Positions 18,083 through 25,729 of a DNA stretch of 64,000 bases are shown here, one piece after another. The stretch is from assembly GCF_008704495.1 (NCBI RefSeq), contig NZ_CP023699.1:9486001-9550000 (forward strand). The letters are read 5' to 3'. Numbering within the stretch: the first letter of the stretch is position 1; the number at the start of each line of letters is the position of its first letter. The DNA is from Streptomyces kanamyceticus. GTDB taxonomy: Bacteria > Actinomycetota > Actinomycetes > Streptomycetales > Streptomycetaceae. The notes under the pieces were generated by a model, which searched no databases, was not told the origin of the DNA, and worked only from the letters and a program-made list of their open reading frames with translations. Both the position numbers and the translations under genes were made by a program.

Positions 18083-18169
18083 ATGGCGACCATGATCCAG
18101 CACCTGACCGCCGCCGTACGGACGTTCAACGTCCCGTGGCGGTGCGGGTGCGAGCGATCGGGCCGCTAG
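18083..18169 (+). CDS. Possible leader peptide with Cys-Gly-Cys near its end
   Basis: A 28-codon ORF (25 codons from the second ATG at 18092) ending TGC GGG TGC GAG CGA TCG GGC CGC TAG, i.e. a peptide with Cys-x-Cys seven residues before its stop. It lies 63 bases upstream of a TauD-like gene, and a small hairpin (CGGAG-TTAT-CTCCG, 18175-18188) follows its stop. Cysteine-codon leader ORFs that regulate sulfur genes by attenuation are known in actinobacteria, so this may be one, but the ribosome site (CAGGAG, 16 bases before the first ATG) is poorly spaced. Tentative. Confidence 0.35.
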   Translation: MATMIQHLTAAVRTFNVPWRCGCERSGR

Positions 18170-18232
18170 CTGTCCGGAGTTATCTCCGCACGGCCACCCG
18201 CCCGCTTCCGCACCCCTGAGGATCAGATCCCC

Positions 18233-19204
18233 ATGACGGTCACCGAACCGACCCCTACGCCGACTCCTTCCCCGACTCCGACGCCGACCCCGCCCGCGCT
18301 CCGTGCGGCCCGCGTTCCCGCCGACGGCATGTACGAAGGCCGCCGCGTGCTGCGCCGACTGCCCGACGGCTGGGAGGAGCGGCCCTACGAGCTGCTCGAC
18401 ATCGTCCCGCGAGGCCGCCTCATCGGCGCCGAGATCCGCGGCGTCGACCTCGCCAGGCCCCTGACGCCCGCGCTGCGCGAGGAGTTGAACCGCGCCCTGC
18501 TCGAATGGAAGGTGCTGTTCTTCCGCGGCGCGCACATCACCGCCGAGCAGCAGCGCGCCTTCGCCCTGAACTGGGGCGAGTTGGAGACCAATCCGCTGCT
18601 CGCGCGCGGCTCCGCCGACGACGTCGTCCGCTTCGACAAGGGCGGCAGCGCCACACCGACGTACGAGAACGTCTGGCACGCGGACGTCACCTTCCGCGAA
18701 CGACCGGCCCTGGGCGCCGTGTTGCAGCTGCGCGAGGTGCCCCCGTACGGCGGCGACACGATGTGGGCGGACATGGCGGCCGCGTACGACAACCTGCCCG
18801 ACGACGTCAAGGAACGCGTCGAAGGGGCGCGAGCGGTACACGACTTCATCCCCGGCTTCGCCCGCTTCTACGGCTCCGAGCAACTCGCCCCGCATCAGGA
18901 CCGGTTCCCGCCCGTCACCCACCCCGTGGTGCGCACGCATCCGGAGACCGGGCGCCGGATGCTCTTCGTCAACACCTCCTTCACCACGCACATCGTCGGC
19001 ATGGACCGGGCGGAGAGCGACCGGCTGCTGAGCTTCCTGGTGCGCCAGGCCCATGTGCCGGAGTACCAGGTGCGCTTCACGTGGCAGGCGGGCGACGTCG
19101 CCTTCTGGGACAACCGCGCCACACAGCACTACGCCGTCGACGACTACGCCCCGCACCGGCGCGTCGCGGAGCGGGTGGCGATCGCGGGCGACCGGCCGTA
19201 CTGA
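18233..19204 (+). CDS. TauD/TfdA family Fe(II)/2-oxoglutarate dioxygenase
   Basis: Non-haem iron oxygenase of 323 residues in the taurine dioxygenase family; members release sulfite from sulfonates or hydroxylate other substrates. Iron ligands are His149 and Asp151 (WHADVTF) and His299 (NRATQHYAV); the 2-oxoglutarate-binding Arg is in HRRVAERV near the C-terminus. The N-terminus has a low-complexity Thr-Pro stretch (residues 5-20). ATG at 18233 follows GAGGATC. A possible leader ORF precedes it and a terminator follows. Sulfonate use is suggested but not shown. Confidence 0.88.
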   Translation: MTVTEPTPTPTPSPTPTPTPPALRAARVPADGMYEGRRVLRRLPDGWEERPYELLDIVPRGRLIGAEIRGVDLARPLTPALREELNRALLEWKVLFFRGAHITAEQQRAFALNWGELETNPLLARGSADDVVRFDKGGSATPTYENVWHADVTFRERPALGAVLQLREVPPYGGDTMWADMAAAYDNLPDDVKERVEGARAVHDFIPGFARFYGSEQLAPHQDRFPPVTHPVVRTHPETGRRMLFVNTSFTTHIVGMDRAESDRLLSFLVRQAHVPEYQVRFTWQAGDVAFWDNRATQHYAVDDYAPHRRVAERVAIAGDRPY

Positions 19205-19230
19205 TCGGGCGGGGCAGGGGGGTAAGCGGA

Positions 19231-19259
19231 ACCTTGGGGCGCCGAGAGCGCCCCAAGGT
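19231..19259. terminator. Bidirectional rho-independent-type terminator
   Basis: Perfect 12-bp stem ACCTTGGGGCGC / GCGCCCCAAGGT with a 5-base loop CGAGA, between the convergent dioxygenase and small secreted protein genes. Confidence 0.8.
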
Positions 19260-19280
19260 GGTGATCCGCTGCCGCGCTCG

Positions 19281-19616
19281 CTAGCCGTTGGTGAAGATGA
19301 CCGCGTGCGGAACCGTGGCTCCGCCGTAGGCGCCGCTCCCGCCGGGCGCCAGCGAGTCCTGCGGGACCAGGCACTCCGTGTCACGGAAGAGCACGGCCCG
19401 GGTGTCGGTGCCGTTGTCGGCGATGCCCGCCCCGCCGTCCAGCGGGACACACGTGTCGTCCGGCGGATCGGCGATCGGTACCCGGAAGCCCGTGTCGGCC
19501 CGGTTGTAGAAGAAGGTGCCCGATGCCGCCTGGGCGCTGGTCGACACCGCCGCCACCAGGACGAACGCCGAGCCTGCGACGACGGTCATCCTGGCGAGCC
19601 GTTTCCACATGTGCAT
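19281..19616 (-). CDS. Small secreted protein, function unknown
   Basis: Exported protein of 111 residues. It has a Sec signal peptide (charged N-terminus, hydrophobic core about 11-24, likely cleavage after SAQA at about residue 30). The mature part of about 80 residues has two cysteines (in DDTCVPLDGG and TECLVPQ) that could form one disulfide. It is likely a small beta-rich actinomycete secreted protein, but I do not recognise the family. ATG at 19616 follows AAAGGGG. Monocistronic. Confidence 0.75.
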   Translation of the reverse strand: MHMWKRLARMTVVAGSAFVLVAAVSTSAQAASGTFFYNRADTGFRVPIADPPDDTCVPLDGGAGIADNGTDTRAVLFRDTECLVPQDSLAPGGSGAYGGATVPHAVIFTNG

Positions 19617-19782
19617 AGAGGACCCCTTTCCCGAAACCGGGTGATTTCCACTGTGCCTCTTATGAGGGCTATATCCAGCACAGCAGGGATGACAGCGGCA
19701 TGCCGCCGCTATGCGTACGAATCACCTGTGCGGTGCGGCGAAGCGGAAGCTCGGACGACGGGCAGTGCGCGGGCGGCGCCCC

Positions 19783-20346
19783 CTACCCCTCGACTCGGCC
19801 CTCGACCGTCAACTCCCAGCGGATCTCGCCGTCCTGGACCACGTCGGTCGCGGTGAGCCGCACCGCCCTCGCGACGGCCGCGGACGCCCCGTGGCCGGGA
19901 TGGACATGCGCGACGAGCGTGCGGACGGCCCGCTGCGCCGTCAGCCAGTCCACCAGGCCGCGGGCCGCCTCCGACGCGAAGCCGCGGCCCTGCCAGGGTG
20001 TTCCGATCACCCAGGCGATCTCCGCGGCGGGGCCGCCGCCGGGACCGCCCGGGGTGACCGTTGCCTGCACCGTCCCCACCAGGCACGGGAGCTGCCCCGT
20101 CCGGAGCCGGACCACCCAGTTGAGCCAGGAGACTTCCGGTTCCGGCGACCCCGCGAGCATCCGCCGGTAGCGGGCGCGCAGCGCCGCCACGTCGTCGGGG
20201 GCGCCCCCGATGAAGGCGTGCAGGGCGGGGTCGCCGAGCACGGCGGCCATCTCTTCGGCGTGCTCGACGCGCAGCGGCACGAGGTCGAGGCGGGCGGTGC
20301 GGATCCGGTCGGGCGCGAGCGCGGGGCCGGGGGAGGAGGGGGACAT
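19783..20346 (-). CDS. GNAT family N-acetyltransferase (RimJ/RimL-like)
   Basis: Acetyl-CoA-dependent acetyltransferase of 187 residues, RimJ/RimL type (Acetyltransf_3): begins TARLDLVPLRVEH, with the acetyl-CoA-binding stretch IAWVIGTPWQGRGFASEAAR (Q/RxxGxG/A). Acts on an unknown amine, perhaps a protein N-terminus or a drug. Monocistronic and minus strand, with the IclR gene upstream ending 60 bases away. Confidence 0.82.
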   Translation of the reverse strand: MSPSSPGPALAPDRIRTARLDLVPLRVEHAEEMAAVLGDPALHAFIGGAPDDVAALRARYRRMLAGSPEPEVSWLNWVVRLRTGQLPCLVGTVQATVTPGGPGGGPAAEIAWVIGTPWQGRGFASEAARGLVDWLTAQRAVRTLVAHVHPGHGASAAVARAVRLTATDVVQDGEIRWELTVEGRVEG

Positions 20347-20406
20347 GAGCGCATTGTGCCTGCCTGTGGCTGGGACGGCGCGAGGATTTTCCGGCGCAGG
20401 GCCCCC

Positions 20407-21150
20407 TCAGCCCAGCTCCCTCCCGTCTAGCCGTGCCGCGACCGAGTCCACTGCCTCGACCAGCGCGTCCGCGATGTCGAGGAGCCGCTCCGCGGTGCGT
20501 GGCGTGGGGCCCGCCACCGCGATCACGGCACGGACCTCGCCGCCCACCAGGACCGGGCGGGCGGCGGCGGTCACGTCGGGGAGTGTCTCGCCGCGGTTGA
20601 ACGCCACCCCTGTGGCGCGGACCTGGGTCAGCTCGTCGCGCGCTGCCTCGAAGTCCGCCGGGTCATGGACCAGCGTACGGAGGTAGGCGTCGCTCCAGGT
20701 CCGGGGGCGGTGGGCGAGCAGCACCTTGCCCGCGCTCGGCGGATAGAGAGGACGGCGGGTGCGCAGCGGCGCCGAATAGCGGATCAGCTGCTGTGACTCG
20801 GCGGCGCTCGCGTAGACAAGGGAATCGCCGACAGCCGTGCCGAGCATGGCCGTCTCCCCGAAGTGGTCTCGCAGTGCTTCGAGTGTGGGCAGCGCGGCAC
20901 CCGCGAGGTCCTGCGCGGCCCTCGGCAGGAGACTGCCGAGGGCGGGGCCAAGCCGATGGACGCCGCGTTCCTCGACCAGATAGCCGGTCGAGACAAGACC
21001 CTTCACCAGGCCGAACACCGACGACTTGGGGGCGCCCAGGGCATCGGCGAGCTCCTGCACGCGGGCGCCGCCGTGCCGCGAGACGTACTCCAGGATGCCC
21101 GTCACACGGCTGACGGTCCTGTGCTCCTTGGGCATGGCCCCATCACTCAC
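20407..21150 (-). CDS. IclR family transcriptional regulator
   Basis: Regulator of 247 residues. The N-terminal winged HTH (about 10-65) reads VQELADALGAPKSSVFGLVK, typical IclR. The C-terminal effector domain (about 75-240) carries PLYPPSAGKVLLAHRP and the family-typical GVAFNRGE. Start is GTG at 21150 behind AGGGGGA; ATG at 21135 would also serve. It is divergent from an acyl-CoA dehydrogenase/CoA-transferase operon with a palindromic site between, so it most likely controls that operon in response to an acid or CoA ester. Confidence 0.9.
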   Translation of the reverse strand: MSDGAMPKEHRTVSRVTGILEYVSRHGGARVQELADALGAPKSSVFGLVKGLVSTGYLVEERGVHRLGPALGSLLPRAAQDLAGAALPTLEALRDHFGETAMLGTAVGDSLVYASAAESQQLIRYSAPLRTRRPLYPPSAGKVLLAHRPRTWSDAYLRTLVHDPADFEAARDELTQVRATGVAFNRGETLPDVTAAARPVLVGGEVRAVIAVAGPTPRTAERLLDIADALVEAVDSVAARLDGRELG

Positions 21151-21209
21151 GCCGTCCCCCTGATCTCCCCGGTGACTCTTGACCCACCGATCACGCGACT
21201 CATAGCCTC

Positions 21210-21241
21210 ACGTATATCCGACTCGGCGATCGTATATACGA
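21210..21241. promoter_or_regulatory. Probable IclR operator
   Basis: Perfect 12-bp palindrome TCGTATATACGA at 21230-21241, with a second half-like copy ACGTATATCCG at 21210-21220. It lies in the divergent IclR / acyl-CoA dehydrogenase gap, 16 bases before the dehydrogenase ATG. Confidence 0.6.
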
Positions 21242-21257
21242 ACTGGGGCTGGAAGCC

Positions 21258-22421
21258 ATGGACTTCGCGCTGTCCGACGAGCAGGAGGACATCCGCCGCG
21301 CCGTCGCCGCGCTCGCCGCCCGGTTCCCCGACCCGTACTGGGCGGACCACGACGAAAGGGCGGCGTTTCCCCGGGAGTTCTACGACGCCTTCGCCGATGC
21401 GGGCTGGCTCGGCATGGCGATACCCGAGGAGTACGGAGGCGGCGGACTAGGCATCCTGGAGGCGTCCCTGCTGCTCCAGGAGATCGCCGCGTCAGGGGCG
21501 GGCATGAACGGCTGCAGCACCCTGCACCTGACCATCTTCGGGCTCAACACCATCGTGAAACACGGCAGTCCGGAGCTGCGCCAGGAGATCCTGCCGCGCG
21601 CCGCCGACGGTTCGCTGCACGTCTGTTTCGGCGTCACCGAACCCGACGCGGGCACGGACACCACCCGCATCTCCACCGTCGCCCGGCGCGACGGCGACGA
21701 CTACGTGATCGACGGCCGCAAGGTGTGGATCACCAAGGCGGGCGAGTCCCAGAAGATGGTGCTCATCGCGAGGACCGCGCGGCGCCGCGCGGAGCGGCCC
21801 ACGGACGGCATGTCGCTGTTCCTCGTCGACCTCGCGTCCGACGCCGTACGGCTGCGGGCCATTCCCAAGATGGGCCGCAACGCCGTCGCCTCGTACGAAG
21901 TCCTCATCGACGGACTGCGGGTGCCCGCGTCCTGCCGGGTGGGAGAGGAGGGGCAGGGCTTCCGGTACCTCCTCGACGGGCTGAACCCGGAGCGGATCCT
22001 GCTCGCCCACGAGGCGCTCGGGATCGGCAGGGCCGCACTGCGCGGAGCCGTCGACTACGCACGCGCGCGTGTCGTCTTCGACCGGCCCATCGGGCAGAAC
22101 CAGGGCATCGCCTTCCCGCTCGCCGAGGCGGCGACCCGGCTCGACGCCGCCGAACTCATGGCGCGCGAAGCCGCCTGGCGCTACGACCAGGGGCTGCCCT
22201 GCGGCAAGGAGGCCAACATGGCCAAGTGGCTGTGCGCCGACGCCGGATTCCAGGCCGCCGACCGCGCCGTGCAGACGCTCGGCGGGATGGGGTACGCCAG
22301 GGAGTTCCACGTCGAGCGGTACTTCAGGGAGGCGCGACTGCTGCGGCTGGCACCGATCAGCCAGGAGATGGTCCTGAACTACGTGTCCAGCCATGTGCTT
22401 GGCCTGCCGAAGTCGTACTGA
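21258..22421 (+). CDS. Acyl-CoA dehydrogenase
   Basis: FAD enzyme of 387 residues that introduces an alpha,beta double bond into an acyl-CoA. It has the full three-domain layout: N-terminal helical domain (from MDFALSDEQEDIRRAVAAL), beta domain with CFGVTEPDAGTDT near 120, and C-terminal helical domain with ILLAHEALGIGRAAL and QTLGGMGYAREFHVER. The next gene, a CoA-transferase, starts 17 bases downstream, so they form an operon, probably for catabolism of a carboxylic acid activated by CoA transfer. Likely regulated by the divergent IclR protein. Confidence 0.93.
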   Translation: MDFALSDEQEDIRRAVAALAARFPDPYWADHDERAAFPREFYDAFADAGWLGMAIPEEYGGGGLGILEASLLLQEIAASGAGMNGCSTLHLTIFGLNTIVKHGSPELRQEILPRAADGSLHVCFGVTEPDAGTDTTRISTVARRDGDDYVIDGRKVWITKAGESQKMVLIARTARRRAERPTDGMSLFLVDLASDAVRLRAIPKMGRNAVASYEVLIDGLRVPASCRVGEEGQGFRYLLDGLNPERILLAHEALGIGRAALRGAVDYARARVVFDRPIGQNQGIAFPLAEAATRLDAAELMAREAAWRYDQGLPCGKEANMAKWLCADAGFQAADRAVQTLGGMGYAREFHVERYFREARLLRLAPISQEMVLNYVSSHVLGLPKSY

Positions 22422-22438
22422 TTGCCGAGGTCATCCTG

Positions 22439-23659
22439 ATGACGAACACGCCGATCCGTGCCCTCGACGGGCTCAAGGTGCTCGACCTGTCGCGGGTCCT
22501 CGCAGGGCCCTACTGCGCGCAGTTGCTCGCCGACCACGGAGCCGATGTCATCAAGGTCGAGCCACCTGCCGGTGACGAGACGCGGGGATGGGGCCCGCCG
22601 TTCGTCGAGCCCGGTACCTCCGCGTATTACCGGAACCTCAACCGCGACAAGAAGAACGCCGTCATCGACCTGTCCGTGCCCGAAGGACGGGACATCCTCG
22701 ATGCCCTGCTGCGTGACACCGACGTGCTCGTCGAGAACTTCAAGGCGGGCACCCTCGCGAAGTGGGGCTACTCCGACGACGAGCTGCGCGCCCGGTTCCC
22801 CTCGCTCATCCACTGCCGCATCACCGGCTTCGGCACGGACGGGCCGCTCGGCGGACAGCCGGGCTACGACGCCGTGCTCCAGGCGTACGGCGGCCTGATG
22901 AGCGTCAACGGAGCGGCCGGGGGACCGGCGTTGCGCGTCGGTGTGCCGGTCGTCGACCAGGTCACCGGAATCCTCGCGTTCTCCGGAATCCTGCTCGCGC
23001 TGAACGAACGCCACCGCTCCGGGCTCGGCCAACTCGTCGACTGCACCCTCCTGGACACCGCCGTCAGCCTGCTCCACCCGCACTCGGCGACCTGGCTCGC
23101 GAACGGCACGGTGCCGCGGCGCACCGGCTCGGCGCACCCCACCATCGCCCCCTACGACGCGTTCACCGCTGCCGACGGGCCCCTCTTCGTCGCGGTGGGC
23201 AACGACCGCCAGTTCGCCGCGCTCACCGAGGTCCTGGGGGTCCCGGACCTCGCGGACGACCCGCGCTTTCGTACGAACCCGGACCGCGTACGCCACCAAC
23301 AGGAGCTCCGCGCGGCCCTGGAGAAGCCCATCGCCGCCCACTCCCGCACCGGACTGACCGCACTCCTCACGGCCCGCGGCATCCCCGCATCGCCCGTGCA
23401 CGACGTCGCCGAGGCCCTCACCGCGCCCCAAGTCCGCCACCGGGGCCTGGTGATCGAGCACGACGACTACCGGGGGCTCGCCTCGCCCGTCTCCCTCTCC
23501 CGCACACCGGCGCGGGAGCGCCCCGTGGTGCGGGGCGCCGGTGCGGACACCCGGGAGGTGCTCGGTGCGGTGGGCTACGACGACGCGGCCGTCGAGGAGG
23601 CGTTGGCGAGCGGCGTCGTGCGGGGCCCCGATCCCGGGGTGACCTGCGACGACGCGTGA
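22439..23659 (+). CDS. CaiB/BaiF family (class III) CoA-transferase
   Basis: Family III CoA-transferase of 406 residues that moves CoA between carboxylic acids such as formyl, succinyl or carnitine-type esters. Family features are LDLSRVLAGPYCAQLLADHG at the N-terminus, AYYRNLNRDKKN, and the GYDAVLQAYGGLMS region holding the likely catalytic Asp. ATG at 22439 has GAGG 8 bases upstream. It follows the acyl-CoA dehydrogenase by 17 bases; together they suggest activation then oxidation of one substrate. Confidence 0.93.
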   Translation: MTNTPIRALDGLKVLDLSRVLAGPYCAQLLADHGADVIKVEPPAGDETRGWGPPFVEPGTSAYYRNLNRDKKNAVIDLSVPEGRDILDALLRDTDVLVENFKAGTLAKWGYSDDELRARFPSLIHCRITGFGTDGPLGGQPGYDAVLQAYGGLMSVNGAAGGPALRVGVPVVDQVTGILAFSGILLALNERHRSGLGQLVDCTLLDTAVSLLHPHSATWLANGTVPRRTGSAHPTIAPYDAFTAADGPLFVAVGNDRQFAALTEVLGVPDLADDPRFRTNPDRVRHQQELRAALEKPIAAHSRTGLTALLTARGIPASPVHDVAEALTAPQVRHRGLVIEHDDYRGLASPVSLSRTPARERPVVRGAGADTREVLGAVGYDDAAVEEALASGVVRGPDPGVTCDDA

Positions 23660-23689
23660 TTGTCAGTGGCGGGTGCGAAGGTGATCGGC

Positions 23690-24115
23690 ATGACACCTCT
23701 GCTTCTCACCGACATCGAGTCCGCCGTGCGCGACAGTTGGGGCGCCGACACGTGCCCGCCCGACTCCAAGGACCCCTGGCCCCCGGAGAACCCGGCCAGG
23801 GACCAGTGCGGTGTCACGGCGCTCGTCCTGCACGACCTGCTCGGCGGTGACCTCGTGCGCGGCGAGGTGCATGTCGACGGGGTCCGCACGGACTACCACT
23901 GGTGGAACCGCCTGGGCGCGGGCGTGGACATCGACCTGACCCGCGAGCAGTTCGCACCGACGGAGATCGTGACGGAAGGCGAGGTCATCGCCAGGCCGCC
24001 GGAGATACGCCGCTGCCGCGCGGAGTACGAACTGCTGCGCTCCCGGGTCCTGACGAGACTCGGCGCCCTGGCCGCCGAGCGGACCGCGCGGTCGGCGGCT
24101 CAGGCCACGTCATAG
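23690..24115 (+). CDS. YunG-like small protein
   Basis: Cytosolic protein of 141 residues resembling the YunG family: QCGVTALVLHDLLGGDLVRG followed by DYHWWNRLGAGVDIDLTREQF is characteristic, with a conserved Cys and His suggesting a papain-like fold, though no activity is established. Start is ATG at 23690; TTG at 23660 is also in frame. Its end overlaps the convergent cupin gene by 16 bases. Not obviously part of the upstream operon. Confidence 0.7.
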   Translation: MTPLLLTDIESAVRDSWGADTCPPDSKDPWPPENPARDQCGVTALVLHDLLGGDLVRGEVHVDGVRTDYHWWNRLGAGVDIDLTREQFAPTEIVTEGEVIARPPEIRRCRAEYELLRSRVLTRLGALAAERTARSAAQATS

Positions 24116-24846
24116 ACGTCGAGCCGACCGCACATGCCGAACCTGCCGTGTGCCGCGGGCTGTTCGGCGCGCACCGAGGCCCGGGACAGATAACCGGCGT
24201 CGCCCTGCTCCAGGTGGTCCAGCTGCGCGCCGGTCGCCCCGGCGGCGGCGGCCGCGCCGTCGCGCCAGCGTGCGCGCCAGCCCGCCGCGAGCGGGCGGGC
24301 GAGCGCGACGGCCGCCCGGTGGAAGGCGGCGAGCGGCTCGGGGTCACCGGACTCGGTCGCCTCGCGGAGCACGGTGAAACCCTCGATGGCCAGGTCGCGG
24401 CGGCGCCGGGCGGCAGCAGCCTGCTCAGCTTCGGTGGCTTCGGCGGGCAGCGTGACCGCCGCGCGATACGTCTCGGGGTCCTTCAGCAGGGGAGGGGGCA
24501 GGGTGAGCACCGCGTCACCGGCCTCGGGGAGGCCGCAGTTCTGCATGAGGACGGTGATCTCCAACTCGCCCTCGTTGACCAGGCGATGGATGGTGCCGGG
24601 GGTGAACCACACCAGTGCGCCGGGGGCGAGCGGTGTCCGCCGGAAGCCGGACGCGGTCAGGGTCTGCACGGCGCCGCGGCCTCCGGTCACCGCGTACCCC
24701 TCCGAACAGGTCAGGTGCAGATGGGGAGTTCCACCGCGAAGCCCGTCCGTCGTGGGCCAGTCGTACACGCGCAGGCGCGACACTCCGATGCCGCCGGGAA
24801 GCCCCGCGTACGTCTCGCGCGACTCGTGTGCGTCGGGCTGGTTCAC
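24100..24846 (-). CDS. Cupin-domain protein
   Basis: Protein of 248 residues. Its first about 120 residues form a single cupin barrel: HLHLTCSEGYAVTGGRGAVQ for the first motif (His pair and Glu as possible metal ligands) and PGTIHRLVNEG for the second. The remaining about 120 residues are helical and Ala-rich. Role unknown; cupins of this shape can be sugar isomerases, dioxygenases or sensors. GTG at 24846 has GAGGAG 6 bases upstream; the longer in-frame reading to 25155 runs through a terminator and the SSI gene and is rejected. Confidence 0.75.
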   Translation of the reverse strand: MNQPDAHESRETYAGLPGGIGVSRLRVYDWPTTDGLRGGTPHLHLTCSEGYAVTGGRGAVQTLTASGFRRTPLAPGALVWFTPGTIHRLVNEGELEITVLMQNCGLPEAGDAVLTLPPPLLKDPETYRAAVTLPAEATEAEQAAAARRRRDLAIEGFTVLREATESGDPEPLAAFHRAAVALARPLAAGWRARWRDGAAAAAGATGAQLDHLEQGDAGYLSRASVRAEQPAAHGRFGMCGRLDVYDVA

Positions 24847-24911
24847 CGGGGACTCCTCGCTTCGTGGCGCGCGGACGGGAGAACAGCGGACGGGAGAACA
24901 CGAGAACACTA

Positions 24912-24943
24912 CGGCCCCCGGTGTCCAAGGACACCGGGGGCCG
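24912..24943 (-). terminator. Terminator downstream of the SSI gene
   Basis: Perfect 15-bp stem (CGGCCCCCGGTGTCC and its complement) with only AA between the arms, so the loop opens a few pairs. It lies just beyond the 3' end of the minus-strand SSI gene and separates it from the cupin gene. Confidence 0.8.
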
Positions 24944-25016
24944 CCCCGCGTCCCGACCGCCTTCCCCCACGAAAGGTGCCGGGACTCCCCTGAGTGTGGT
25001 TCGGGGGCAGGTCTCG

Positions 25017-25457
25017 TCAGAAGGTGAGTGCGACACCCTCCCCGAGACCGGCCTTCATCATGCAGGCGTTGGAGAACGTGGCCGACCACTGCACGTGTCT
25101 GCCGCCCCAGACGCCATCGGCTGTCACGACGACCGGCCGCCATTCCTTGGTACACGCCACACTCGACTCGGTGCCGACCAGCTCGGCGAACCGCCCGTCC
25201 ACCGTCGCCAGTTCGGCACAGGCGGCCGCCGCGGCCGGGTGGCTGCCCGCCGGGCGCGGCGCACAGGTCAGCGTCACCGCGCGCTCCACGGTGGCCGTGG
25301 CGGTGTCCTCGCCGTGGCCGACCGTGAAGACGAGGGCGGACGGCGCGTAGAGGCTCGTCGGCTTCGGAGCCTCGGCCTGCGCGGTGCCTGCCGTCGTGGT
25401 GAGGACGCAGACCGCCGCGGCGGCGGCCGCGGCCATCGCCTTGAGGGTGCGACGCAT
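25017..25457 (-). CDS. Subtilisin inhibitor-like (SSI) serine protease inhibitor
   Basis: Secreted proteinase inhibitor of family I16, 146-residue precursor. The Sec signal ends at about AQA (residue 28), leaving a mature part of about 118 residues beginning EAPKPTSLYAPSALV, the SSI hallmark. Cys65/Cys80 and Cys102/Cys132 would form the two conserved disulfides. Aligned by eye with classical SSI, the reactive bond falls at Lys104-Glu105 (CTKEWRP in place of CPMVYDP), so P1 is Lys, predicting trypsin-like targets rather than only subtilisin. Monocistronic with its own terminator. Confidence 0.95.
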   Translation of the reverse strand: MRRTLKAMAAAAAAAVCVLTTTAGTAQAEAPKPTSLYAPSALVFTVGHGEDTATATVERAVTLTCAPRPAGSHPAAAAACAELATVDGRFAELVGTESSVACTKEWRPVVVTADGVWGGRHVQWSATFSNACMMKAGLGEGVALTF

Positions 25458-25729
25458 GGTGGACTCTCCTTCAGTGGATGCGGTTGGTGACTGCGGTGAG
25501 GAGTCTTACCTGTGCGGAGAGTGAGCGCCATACGGATGGTCGATTTCCGGATGTGCCCGTCCGGTGTTCGGTGACCGTACGCTCGTTCGGGCAGCTCAGG
25601 GGTGGTGGCGTGGTCACGCGCGAGCTGTCCAGCATGTGGACGCACGGCATTGGTGTAAGCGCTGACTAACTCCTGACCTGCGTAAATCCAGAATTGGTTC
25701 TTTCTTCGACGATCTGCATCGACCGGAAA

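Noticed and set aside
18247..18296. ACTCC/CCGAC-type repeat at the start of the dioxygenase gene
   Set aside because: It encodes a Thr-Pro low-complexity N-terminus; coding repeat, not a regulatory or CRISPR-like array.
24847..25155. N-terminal extension of the cupin protein
   Set aside because: Would translate through the SSI terminator hairpin and into the SSI gene; GAGGAG before GTG 24846 marks the real start.
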